This document shows, piece by piece, positions 31,286 to 38,519 of a DNA stretch of 64,000 nt (positions are counted from its first letter, which is position 1; each line of letters starts with the position of its first letter). Location of the stretch: positions 1,116,001 through 1,180,000 of the forward strand of contig QNUV01000021.1 of NCBI GenBank assembly GCA_003339645.1. Direction: 5' to 3'. A model generated the notes under the pieces. The model ran no database searches and was not told the DNA's origin. It saw nothing but the letters and a program-made list of their open reading frames with translations. Made by a program: the position numbers and the translations under genes. Source of the stretch: Microbacterium arborescens. GTDB lineage: Bacteria > Actinomycetota > Actinomycetes > Actinomycetales > Microbacteriaceae.

Positions 31286-33262
31286 GTGGAATCCCGAGCG
31301 CAGCGTCTCGCCGGACCGGCGATCCTCGCTGTGTCGGCTCTCATCGTCGTCCTCATCGGCCTCGCGGCCGGCGGCGGCGCCGCCCCGCTGCAGCTGCTCG
31401 ACCCCGGACCCCTCGTCCGGTGGGGTCTGCCGGTCATCAAGCTCGTCGTCAACCTCGCGGCGGCGGGCATGGTCGGATCCCTCGTCGTGGCGCTGTTCGC
31501 CCTGCGCGCGGGCGAGCGCCCGTTCGACACGGCCCTCGACGCCGCCTCGATCTCCGCGGCGATCTTCACCGTCGCGAGCGCGGGTACCGCGTTCTTCACC
31601 TTCCTCAACCTGTTGGGTGCGGCTCCCAGCGCCAGCGCGGAGTTCGGTCAGCAGCTCGGCCGATTCCTCGTCGACACCGAGGCCGGGCGCGCCTGGCTGC
31701 TGACGACGATCGCCGGCGCCGTGCTCACGGTGCTCACCTTCGCCGTCCGCGGCTGGACCTCGACGCTCATCGTCGGCATCCTCGCGGCGGCATCCCTCAT
31801 CCCGATGGCGACGCAGGGCCACTCGGGCGAAGAGGCCAACCACAACATCGCGGTCACCGCGCTGGCGCTGCACATCGTCGCCGCGGCGGTCTGGCTCGGC
31901 GGCCTGCTGCTGCTCGTCATCATCCGGCCCGTCGTCGACCGGGCCGACATGGTCGCGATCGTGTCGCGCTACTCGAGCATCGCGCTCGTGGCCTTCATCG
32001 TGGTCGCGGTCTCGGGAACGGTCCGCGCCGCCGTCGCGATCCTCTCGCCGGCCAACCTGTTCTCGCCGTACGGGGCGCTGCTGCTGGTGAAGGTCGTCGC
32101 CCTCATCGCGATGGGCATCCTCGGCGCCTCGTATCGCGGACGGCTCATCTCCAAGCTCGCCTCATCGGGCGCGGCGCGGGTGTTCTGGCTGCTCGTCACC
32201 GTCGAGATCGTCTTCATGGGCATCGCGAGCGGAGCGGCCGCCGCGCTCGCGCGCACGCCGCCGCCCGTCGACACGACCCTCCCCGAGCAGCAGACCCCGG
32301 CCCAGATCCTGACCGGCACGGTCCTGCCTCCCGAGCTGACGATCGACCGCTGGTTCACGATGTGGGATGTCGATCTGCTCTGGGTCTTCGCCGTCGGGTT
32401 CGGCCTGTTCTTCTACCTCGCCGGTGTCCGGCGTCTGCGCAAGCGCGGCGACCGCTGGCCGATCTACCGGACGGCGCTGTGGGTCTTCGGCCTGCTCCTG
32501 CTGCTGTGGGTCACGAGCGGGCCCATCAACGCCTACCAGGACTACCTCTTCAGCCTGCACATGGTCGGGCACATGCTGCTGTCGATGGCGATCCCGCTGT
32601 GCCTCGTGGCGGGGGCGCCCGTGACGCTGGCCGCCCGCGCCATCCGCAAGCGCGACGACGGGTCGCGCGGTGGACGCGAGTGGATCCTCTGGGCCGTTCA
32701 CACCCCGTTCTCGCGCGTCGTCACGCATCCGGCGTTCGCGTCGATCATGTTCATCGGCTCGCTGTGGGTGTTCTACTACACCGATCTGTTCCGCTGGTCG
32801 CTGTACGACCACATCGGACACGAGTGGATGGTCGTCCACTTCCTCATCTCGGGCTACCTGTTCGTGCTGTCGCTCATCGGCATCGACCCGGTGCCCTACC
32901 GCCTGCCGTATCCGTTCCGTCTGCTCACGCTCATCGCGGTCATGGCGATGCACGCCTTCTTCGGCATCGCGATCATGATGTCGTCGGGGATGTTCGCCGC
33001 GGAGTGGTTCGGATCGATGGGCCGAACGTGGGGGCCGACGCCGCTCGAGGACCAGTACATCGGCGGCGGCGTCGCCTGGTCGGTGGGGGAGATCCCCACC
33101 CTGATCCTCGCGATCACGGTGGCGATCCAGTGGAGCCGATCGGATGACCGGATGCAGCGCCGCCGCGACCGTCAGGTCGACCGTGCCGGCGACACCGAGC
33201 TCGAGGAGTACAACGAGCGCCTCGCCGAGCTCGCGCGCCGCGACGCCGCGCGGAGCCGCTGA
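31286..33262 (+). CDS. CopD-CtaG fusion, copper import/COX assembly type
   Basis: 658 residues, about 15 membrane helices. The N-terminal half (to about residue 340) is a CopD copper-resistance permease domain: IPMATQGHSGEEANHNIAVT with conserved His, then LHIVAAAVWLGGLLLLVII. The C-terminal half is a CtaG/caa3-oxidase-assembly domain: INAYQDYLFSLHMVGHMLLS, PLCLVAGAPVTLAARAI, FYYTDLFRWSLYDHIGHEWM and VMAMHAFFGIAIMMSSGMFA. Such fusions are common in actinobacteria and are thought to bring copper in for the cytochrome oxidase CuA/CuB sites. GTG start from the -10 spacing. Confidence 0.88.
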   Translation: MESRAQRLAGPAILAVSALIVVLIGLAAGGGAAPLQLLDPGPLVRWGLPVIKLVVNLAAAGMVGSLVVALFALRAGERPFDTALDAASISAAIFTVASAGTAFFTFLNLLGAAPSASAEFGQQLGRFLVDTEAGRAWLLTTIAGAVLTVLTFAVRGWTSTLIVGILAAASLIPMATQGHSGEEANHNIAVTALALHIVAAAVWLGGLLLLVIIRPVVDRADMVAIVSRYSSIALVAFIVVAVSGTVRAAVAILSPANLFSPYGALLLVKVVALIAMGILGASYRGRLISKLASSGAARVFWLLVTVEIVFMGIASGAAAALARTPPPVDTTLPEQQTPAQILTGTVLPPELTIDRWFTMWDVDLLWVFAVGFGLFFYLAGVRRLRKRGDRWPIYRTALWVFGLLLLLWVTSGPINAYQDYLFSLHMVGHMLLSMAIPLCLVAGAPVTLAARAIRKRDDGSRGGREWILWAVHTPFSRVVTHPAFASIMFIGSLWVFYYTDLFRWSLYDHIGHEWMVVHFLISGYLFVLSLIGIDPVPYRLPYPFRLLTLIAVMAMHAFFGIAIMMSSGMFAAEWFGSMGRTWGPTPLEDQYIGGGVAWSVGEIPTLILAITVAIQWSRSDDRMQRRRDRQVDRAGDTELEEYNERLAELARRDAARSR

Positions 33263-33268
33263 CCCCGC

Positions 33269-34405
33269 TCAGCCCTGGTCGGCCGACACCTGGATGGATG
33301 CGGTGCCGTCGGGCAGGATCGTGATCGATCCGGTCAGGAAGAACTCGACGTCCTCCGACACCTCGTTGAGCCGCCCGTCGTAGATCGAGCGGATGTCGAC
33401 GTCGATGTGCGCGACGGCCCGGGTGCTCGGGATGGCCCACTGCGCGCCGTCGGGGACGACCTCGATCTTCGGGTTCTCCGCGATCGACCACTGCGGCGCG
33501 CCTTCGACGCGGTTGCGGACGAAGTATCCGAACGGGCATCCCGTGGGCTGCAGCACCTGCTGCGTCGCGCACGATGCGAGGAACTCGTCGACGCGATCCT
33601 GCACGACGTCGACGAACTCCGGCGTCGGCTGCGCCTGCAGATCGACGGGGACCGCCTTCTGCGGAGCGTCGGAGAGCACGGCCACCCCGGGGGTCTGCGC
33701 CGTCGGGGTGTCGACCGAGATCGAGTAGGCGCCGGGAGAGAAGACGAGCATCGAGACCGGCACGAGCGGATCGGCATCCACGCCCTCGGGTGCGACCTGC
33801 CGGGTGTCGAGCTCGAAGCCGTTGACCTGGAACCGGGTGGCTCCCCGCACGGTCAGGTCGATGGCCGACAGCGGGCTGTGCGCGAAGCGCCATGCGGGGG
33901 CGACGCCGATCCAGCCGTCCTGCTCGACGTCGAACTGCGTGCGGCCGCGGTGACCGTTCGCGAGGTAGGTCACGGTGATCTCGGTGACGTCGCCGCGGAC
34001 GCGCTCGCCGATCACCGAGATGTCCGACAGCGGTGCGAGGGCGGCGCGGCGCAGCAGCACCTCGGATGTCGTCGACGGCAGCTCCGCCGCGGCGAGCTCG
34101 GCCGAATCCATCGCGACGCCCGGCAGGCGCAGGGCGTCGGCGGCGCTGCCGCTGCTCAGCAGCGACAGGTAGCGCTCGACGAACGCGGCGGGACTGTAGA
34201 GCGTGCGGTACACCGCGACTCCGCCGACGCCCAGAGCCCCGAGGGCGAGCACCGACAGCAGCCCGATCGCGGTGAGGTCGAGGGCGAGCCGGCGACCGCT
34301 GCGTGCACCCCGACGGCGACCCTGCCCGGGGCGGCGGGCGCTCTCGGGCGCGCTCGACTCATCGTCGCCGGTCGCGGCGTCCGGAGTCGTCTGCGCCTCG
34401 TGCAC
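33269..34405 (-). CDS. Single-pass membrane protein of unknown function
   Basis: 378 residues from GTG. Charged cytoplasmic N-terminus (RRPGQGRRRGARSGRR), one membrane helix at about 43-66 (LTAIGLLSVLALGALGVGGV), then an external domain of about 310 residues with repeated beta-rich segments (TEITVTYLANGHRGRTQFDV, GAYSISVDTPTAQTPGVAVL, DIRSIYDGRLNEVSEDVEFF). Two cysteines (ASCATQ, TGCPFG) could form a disulfide. No catalytic motif recognised. The start is supported by TAGACT-N6-GTG. Divergent from the PIF1-like helicase. Confidence 0.75.
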   Translation of the reverse strand: MHEAQTTPDAATGDDESSAPESARRPGQGRRRGARSGRRLALDLTAIGLLSVLALGALGVGGVAVYRTLYSPAAFVERYLSLLSSGSAADALRLPGVAMDSAELAAAELPSTTSEVLLRRAALAPLSDISVIGERVRGDVTEITVTYLANGHRGRTQFDVEQDGWIGVAPAWRFAHSPLSAIDLTVRGATRFQVNGFELDTRQVAPEGVDADPLVPVSMLVFSPGAYSISVDTPTAQTPGVAVLSDAPQKAVPVDLQAQPTPEFVDVVQDRVDEFLASCATQQVLQPTGCPFGYFVRNRVEGAPQWSIAENPKIEVVPDGAQWAIPSTRAVAHIDVDIRSIYDGRLNEVSEDVEFFLTGSITILPDGTASIQVSADQG

Positions 34406-34411
34406 AGCACA

Positions 34412-34417
34412 AGTCTA
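34412..34417 (-). promoter_or_regulatory. -10 element, probable leaderless start of the 34405 gene
   Basis: Minus-strand TAGACT ends 6 bases before the GTG start codon at 34405. Confidence 0.5.
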
Positions 34418-34435
34418 GGAAGGCTCACCTGTGGC

Positions 34436-34441
34436 TACCAT
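34436..34441 (+). promoter_or_regulatory. -10 element, probable leaderless start of the 34448 gene
   Basis: TACCAT ends 6 bases before the GTG at 34448. With the minus-strand element at 34412 it forms a compact divergent promoter pair in a 42-base gap. Confidence 0.5.
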
Positions 34442-34447
34442 GAATCG

Positions 34448-35827
34448 GTGACCTTGCCGCCTCTCTCCGCTGAGCAGGAGGCACTGTTCCGCCGGATCGA
34501 GACGACCCGCGACCACGTCTTCGTCACCGGGCGAGCCGGTACCGGCAAGTCGACACTGCTGCAGCACCTCGCGTGGAACACCGACAAGCAGATCGCGATC
34601 TGCGCTCCGACGGGCGTCGCTGCGCTCAACGTCGAGGGGCAGACGATCCACTCCCTCTTCCGGCTGCCGATCGGACTCGTCGCCGACAGCGAACTCGAGC
34701 AGTCCGAGCCGACGCGCCGCATCCTCAACGCGATCGACACGCTCGTCATCGACGAGATCTCGATGGTCAACGCCGATGTGATGGATGCGATCGACCGGTC
34801 GTTGCGACAAGCGCGTCGTCGGCGCTCCGAGGCGTTCGGCGGCGTGCAGATCGTCATGTTCGGCGACCCGTATCAGCTCTCGCCGGTGCCGCCGCGCGGC
34901 GACGAGCTGAAGTACATCCGCGATCACTATCGCTCGTTCTGGTTCTTCGACGCGCAGGTGTGGGCGGGCCCGAAGGCGGATGCCGGCGCGATCCGCTCGG
35001 ACGGACTGCTCGACCTCGGCCGGGTCGGCGCTCCGCTGCACATCGCGGAGCTCGGCGAGATCCATCGTCAGGCGGACGCGGGGTTCAAGGAGATGCTCAA
35101 CGCCGTCCGGTACGGCGTCGTCACGGCCGACATCGCCGCCGCTCTCAACGCGGCGGGCGCCCGCACACCGCCGCCTCCCACAGGTGACGAGCCGCCCGTC
35201 ATCACGCTCGCGACCCGCAACGATGCCGTCAACCGCATCAACCAGCGGCATCTCGACGCCCTCACGGGCCCGGTGCAGACGGCGAAGGCCGATGTCAGCG
35301 GCGACTTCGGGCGGGGGGAGACGTCGTACCCGGCCGACCCCGAGCTGCAGCTGAAGGTCGGCGCGCAGGTGATGTTCCTCCGCAACGACGTCGCGGGCTA
35401 TGCCGGTGACGGCCCGCGCTGGGTCAACGGCTCCATCGGAACCGTCACCCGCATCGCGGGGTCATCGGTCCGCGTGGAGCTCGACGGCGAGGAGCACGAC
35501 GTCGAGCCCGCCGTCTGGGAGCGGTTCCGTTACGCGTACGACCCGGGCTCGCGCAAGCTGACCCGCGAGATCGTCGCGGAGTTCACGCAGTTCCCGCTCC
35601 GACTGGCCTGGGCGGTGACGATCCACAAGTCGCAGGGCAAGACCTACGACCGTGCGATCGTCGACCTCGGGTCGGGCGCCTTCGCGCCGGGGCAGACCTA
35701 CGTCGCGCTCTCGCGACTGACCTCGCTCGACGGGCTCTACCTGTCGCGACCGCTCCGGCCCAGCGACATCCTGGTCGACCACGACGTGCGGCGCTTCATG
35801 GCCGCCGTCCGCGCCGCCGGCATGTGA
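34448..35827 (+). CDS. PIF1/RecD-like superfamily 1 helicase
   Basis: 459 residues from GTG. Walker A VTGRAGTGKST near residue 24-34, then IAICAPTGVAALNVEGQTIH and Walker B TLVIDEISMVNADVMDAID, IVMFGDPYQLSPVPP as motif III, and a C-terminal UvrD-like end with LAWAVTIHKSQGKTYDRAIV and TYVALSRLTSLDGLYL. These are PIF1-family hallmarks (5'-3' DNA helicases that clear G-quadruplexes and R-loops). It lacks extra domains seen in larger relatives. Function in this organism is inferred only from family. Confidence 0.9.
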   Translation: MTLPPLSAEQEALFRRIETTRDHVFVTGRAGTGKSTLLQHLAWNTDKQIAICAPTGVAALNVEGQTIHSLFRLPIGLVADSELEQSEPTRRILNAIDTLVIDEISMVNADVMDAIDRSLRQARRRRSEAFGGVQIVMFGDPYQLSPVPPRGDELKYIRDHYRSFWFFDAQVWAGPKADAGAIRSDGLLDLGRVGAPLHIAELGEIHRQADAGFKEMLNAVRYGVVTADIAAALNAAGARTPPPPTGDEPPVITLATRNDAVNRINQRHLDALTGPVQTAKADVSGDFGRGETSYPADPELQLKVGAQVMFLRNDVAGYAGDGPRWVNGSIGTVTRIAGSSVRVELDGEEHDVEPAVWERFRYAYDPGSRKLTREIVAEFTQFPLRLAWAVTIHKSQGKTYDRAIVDLGSGAFAPGQTYVALSRLTSLDGLYLSRPLRPSDILVDHDVRRFMAAVRAAGM

Positions 35828-35852
35828 CCGGCGGCGTCACGCGTCGCGGGGA

Positions 35853-36518
35853 TCAGGCGACGACGGATGCCGCGCGCGCGGCCTTCGCGTCGGCGAGATC
35901 GGTGAACAGGTCGGTGTTGAACTGGTAGGCGACGAGCACCTCGTCGATCACCCGCTGCTGCTCGGCCTCGTCCCAGGGAGCGGCGTCGAGCTGCTCGCGG
36001 TAGCGCTCCTTGAACGCCGCCGGATCGGCGATGTCGCCGAAGATGTAGAAGCCGATGCCGTTGGTCTCGAAGCCGAACTGGCGGGCCATCAGCTTGCCGA
36101 TGAACAGGCCGCCCGACAGGTCGCCGAGGTAGCGGGTGTAGTGGTGCGCGACGAAACCGCCGGCCCAGGTGGCCCCGACCTCGTTGATGCGGGCGACGTA
36201 GCGCTCGGTCGTCGGCAGCGGCGTGATCCGCTCGCGCCAGTCTGAGCCGATCAGGAACTCGAGGTCGGCCTCGAGCGCGGGGAGCCGGGTGAGCTTGTCG
36301 CTGATGAACGTGGCGGCCACCGGGTCGGCCGACATCCGGGAGGCCGCGGCTTCGAGCGCCTCGTAGATGAACCAGTGCTGCGCGACCAGGGCGACGTAGT
36401 CGTCGCGGGTGCCCTTGCCGCGCATGAGGTCGGACATGAAGCCGGCGCCTTCGCTGCCGGAGTGCGCAGAGCTGGAGCGCTCGCGGAGAGCGGTCGAGAA
36501 GGGGATCGGTTCGAGCAT
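35853..36518 (-). CDS. hmuO: Biliverdin-producing heme oxygenase HmuO
   Basis: 221 residues. Proximal heme ligand His19 in RSSSAHSGSEGAGF, and the distal-helix glycines in HYTRYLGDLSGGLFIGK, both as in corynebacterial HmuO. It opens heme to biliverdin, carbon monoxide and iron in the cytoplasm, giving iron from host or environmental heme. There is no ribosome site; TATCGT lies 6 bases before the ATG and an iron box overlaps the promoter, so a leaderless, iron-repressed transcript is likely. The upstream gene encodes a DUF2470 protein of heme utilisation. Confidence 0.95.
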   Translation of the reverse strand: MLEPIPFSTALRERSSSAHSGSEGAGFMSDLMRGKGTRDDYVALVAQHWFIYEALEAAASRMSADPVAATFISDKLTRLPALEADLEFLIGSDWRERITPLPTTERYVARINEVGATWAGGFVAHHYTRYLGDLSGGLFIGKLMARQFGFETNGIGFYIFGDIADPAAFKERYREQLDAAPWDEAEQQRVIDEVLVAYQFNTDLFTDLADAKAARAASVVA

Positions 36519-36524
36519 GGCCCG

Positions 36525-36530
36525 ACGATA
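36525..36530 (-). promoter_or_regulatory. -10 element of hmuO
   Basis: Minus-strand TATCGT ends 6 bases before the hmuO ATG (leaderless spacing). The iron box at 36535-36553 lies just upstream, in the -35/-10 spacer. Confidence 0.5.
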
Positions 36531-36534
36531 GCAC

Positions 36535-36553
36535 TTAGGTACAGCTAACCTGA
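36535..36553 (-). promoter_or_regulatory. IdeR/DtxR-type iron box
   Basis: TTAGGTACAGCTAACCTGA on the plus strand, close to the 19-base palindromic consensus TTAGGTTAGSCTAACCTAA of DtxR and IdeR. Its position over the hmuO promoter predicts repression by iron-loaded DtxR/IdeR. The regulator gene itself is outside the window. Confidence 0.8.
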
Positions 36554-36589
36554 AGGTTTCTCGCCGACCTCTTAACGAATCCGTAACGC

Positions 36590-36898
36590 TCAGTCGTGCG
36601 GGCGCGGCTCCACGCCGAGTCGCGCACAGGCCTCGTCGTACAGCGCGACGATCTCCCGGCGCACCTCGCGGCGCTCGGTGATTGGGCCGCCGGGCCACGC
36701 CACGCGGATCTCCCGGATGCCGCCGTCGGGCCCCACCGCCTGCCAATCCCCGCCGTCGCCGTCGAAGTGCGTCATCGTCGCCGCCGCGGCATCCGGTTCG
36801 CCGAACGCGCGCGCGATGAGCAGGTTGTCGTCGCGGTGGTCGTCGTTCATGTGACCGAGCACGCCGGAGATGGCGTCGGCGTCGAAAACGTGTGTCAT
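36590..36898 (-). CDS. DUF2470 heme-utilisation protein
   Basis: 102 residues: ISGVLGHMNDDHRDDNLLIA, then ATMTHFDGDGGDWQAVGPDG, the compact DUF2470 domain often found at the end of HugZ-type heme-iron utilisation proteins. Here it is a stand-alone domain directly upstream of hmuO, 72 bases away, which fits a role in heme iron handling. Start supported by TAGGGT-N6-ATG. Confidence 0.85.
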   Translation of the reverse strand: MTHVFDADAISGVLGHMNDDHRDDNLLIARAFGEPDAAAATMTHFDGDGGDWQAVGPDGGIREIRVAWPGGPITERREVRREIVALYDEACARLGVEPRPHD

Positions 36899-36904
36899 GG
36901 GTCC

Positions 36905-36910
36905 ACCCTA
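36905..36910 (-). promoter_or_regulatory. -10 element, probable leaderless start of the DUF2470 gene
   Basis: Minus-strand TAGGGT ends 6 bases before the ATG at 36898. Confidence 0.5.
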
Positions 36911-36976
36911 GGTTCGCGGGATCCTCAGGAGCGGTGTGATTCACTGGAGGCATACATCTCGGGGGGTGGCTCAGGA

Positions 36977-38224
36977 ATGCGTGCGACTCGACGCCGTCGA
37001 AGCGCGGGGATCGCCGTTGCGGTCGCGCTCGCGCTCGGTCTTTCGGCGTGCGCGCCCGCGAGCGTCAGCAGCGTCGCCGTGCCCCCGCAGGCCGACGGTG
37101 AGATCGGCGGCGACACGCAGGCGCAGCTCACCGCCGCGGTCGAGCGTGCGATGGCGATGACCGGCTCGGCCGGTGCGATCGCGGGCGTCTGGGTGCCCTG
37201 GTCGGGCGAGTGGGTGCAGGGCTTCGGCACCAACCCCGACGGGACCGAGGTCACCGCCGACGACTCCTTCAAGGCCGGACCCGTCACCCGCGCGATGACG
37301 TGCGACGTGCTCTACGGCATGGCAGCCGACGGCACGGTCGAGCTCGACGACCCCGTGACGGAGTGGATCGTCGGATTCCCCGCGACCCCGGTCGTCACCC
37401 TCGAGCAGCTCTGCGACAGCACGTCCGGACTCGGTTCGTACCAGCCGCGTCTGCAGGGCCGGTGGGAGGCGAACCCGGCGCGCCCGTGGGCTCCGCACGA
37501 GCTCCTCGCGTACGGTCTGGCGGCCTCGGGCCCGACGGGCGGCACCTCCTACGTCGATTCGGATGCCGGGTACGTCCTCCTCGGCATGGCGCTGGAGCGC
37601 GCCTCGAGCAGCACCGCCGCGGAACTGTTCCAGCGCTACGTCTTCGAGCCGCTCGGCATGGCAGGCTCATCCCTGCCCTCGCGCACCGCGGACATCGGAC
37701 TCCACGGCACGCAGTCCGTGCTGACGCCCGAGGGGACGCCCGACTGCGCGACGGCGGCCGACCTCACCGCCCTGTCGCCCTCGGCCGGGTTCACGGCCTC
37801 GGGCGTCGTCACGACGGCAGCCGACCTCGGCCGCTATGTCCGCGCGCTCGCGACGGGGCTGCGTCCGTTCGACGACGACCAGCGGTTCGGCTCCCCCATC
37901 CCGGTGGGCGAGGGGTCGCCGACCTGGTACACCGTCGACGGCGGCACCTATCAGGCGGGAACCCTCATCGGGCAGTACGGCTCGATCCCGGGCTACCAGA
38001 CCGTGGCCTTCGCCGACCGCGAGACGGGCCTCACGGTCGTCGCCGTGCTGAACAACTCCCGCGCTTCGGCCGAGGCGGTCCGCGTGCTCGGGTGGCAGCT
38101 CGCCGCGATCGCGTCGAAGGCTCCCGCCGCCTCGGGCGAGACCGCGCCGCCGGCGGGTCTGCCCTGGACGCCCGAGCAGATGGACGGCGACCTCGCGTCG
38201 GTCGCGATCTGCCCGCTTCCCTGA
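36977..38224 (+). CDS. Serine-hydrolase-like lipoprotein with lost SxxK
   Basis: 415 residues. Lipoprotein signal peptide with lipobox LSAC (Cys25). The fold is beta-lactamase/penicillin-binding class C-like: VTLEQLCDSTSGLGSYQP, DSDAGYVLLGMALERASSST and AELFQRYVFEPLGMAGSSLP are typical. At the place of the catalytic SxxK, normally GSVTK, this protein has GPVTR (residues 101-105), replacing both Ser and Lys; the YxN motif is also changed (YVDSDAGY). It is therefore probably a non-catalytic, substrate-binding or structural relative. Located outside the membrane. Not obviously connected with the peptide locus downstream. Confidence 0.85.
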   Translation: MRATRRRRSAGIAVAVALALGLSACAPASVSSVAVPPQADGEIGGDTQAQLTAAVERAMAMTGSAGAIAGVWVPWSGEWVQGFGTNPDGTEVTADDSFKAGPVTRAMTCDVLYGMAADGTVELDDPVTEWIVGFPATPVVTLEQLCDSTSGLGSYQPRLQGRWEANPARPWAPHELLAYGLAASGPTGGTSYVDSDAGYVLLGMALERASSSTAAELFQRYVFEPLGMAGSSLPSRTADIGLHGTQSVLTPEGTPDCATAADLTALSPSAGFTASGVVTTAADLGRYVRALATGLRPFDDDQRFGSPIPVGEGSPTWYTVDGGTYQAGTLIGQYGSIPGYQTVAFADRETGLTVVAVLNNSRASAEAVRVLGWQLAAIASKAPAASGETAPPAGLPWTPEQMDGDLASVAICPLP

Positions 38225-38239
38225 CGGGGCTGCGCCGCA

Positions 38240-38322
38240 GCGCGAGCTTCGGAGAATGTCGCCTACCTCGGAGCGATGACTCGGCAGCAGCCGATATCGC
38301 CGTGATTCTCCGAGTCTCGCGC
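38240..38322. repeat. 83-bp imperfect intergenic palindrome
   Basis: Arms GCGCGAGCTTCGGAGAAT (38240-38257) and ATTCTCCGAGTCTCGCGC (38305-38322) pair with two mismatches. It starts 15 bases after the stop of the lipoprotein gene, so terminator activity is plausible. Similar in layout, not in sequence, to the elements at 1043, 31162 and 57581. Confidence 0.6.
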
Positions 38323-38439
38323 GCCCGGGCGACGCTCGCTGTGTTTCGCGGATGTGAAGAAACGTCCGGATCGCGTGACGATCGTGTCACGCGGACCTCC
38401 CCGCGCTGCAGACCTCGGTAGAACGGATGCAGCGTGATC

Positions 38440-38451
38440 GTGCAATTGCAC
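38440..38451. promoter_or_regulatory. Palindromic operator upstream of peptide transporter
   Basis: GTGCAATTGCAC is a perfect 12-base palindrome 68 bases before the substrate-binding protein gene, followed by a half-site repeat CATTGCACCG. The core TGCAATTGCA recurs once more at 49389, before the deaminase gene of the same locus. The GntR/FCD regulator at 52376 is the obvious candidate to bind both. Confidence 0.65.
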
Positions 38452-38519
38452 ATTGCACCGTGATGTTGTTTCATGGACAGCACTCGACGCAATGGAGCAG
38501 AGAAAGGGAAGGTCCACCG

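Noticed and set aside
33407-34447. Extension of the PIF1-like gene upstream by more than 300 codons
   Set aside because: The extension runs antisense through the 34405 membrane protein gene and lacks domains; the GTG at 34448 has a well-placed -10 box and begins the family N-terminus.
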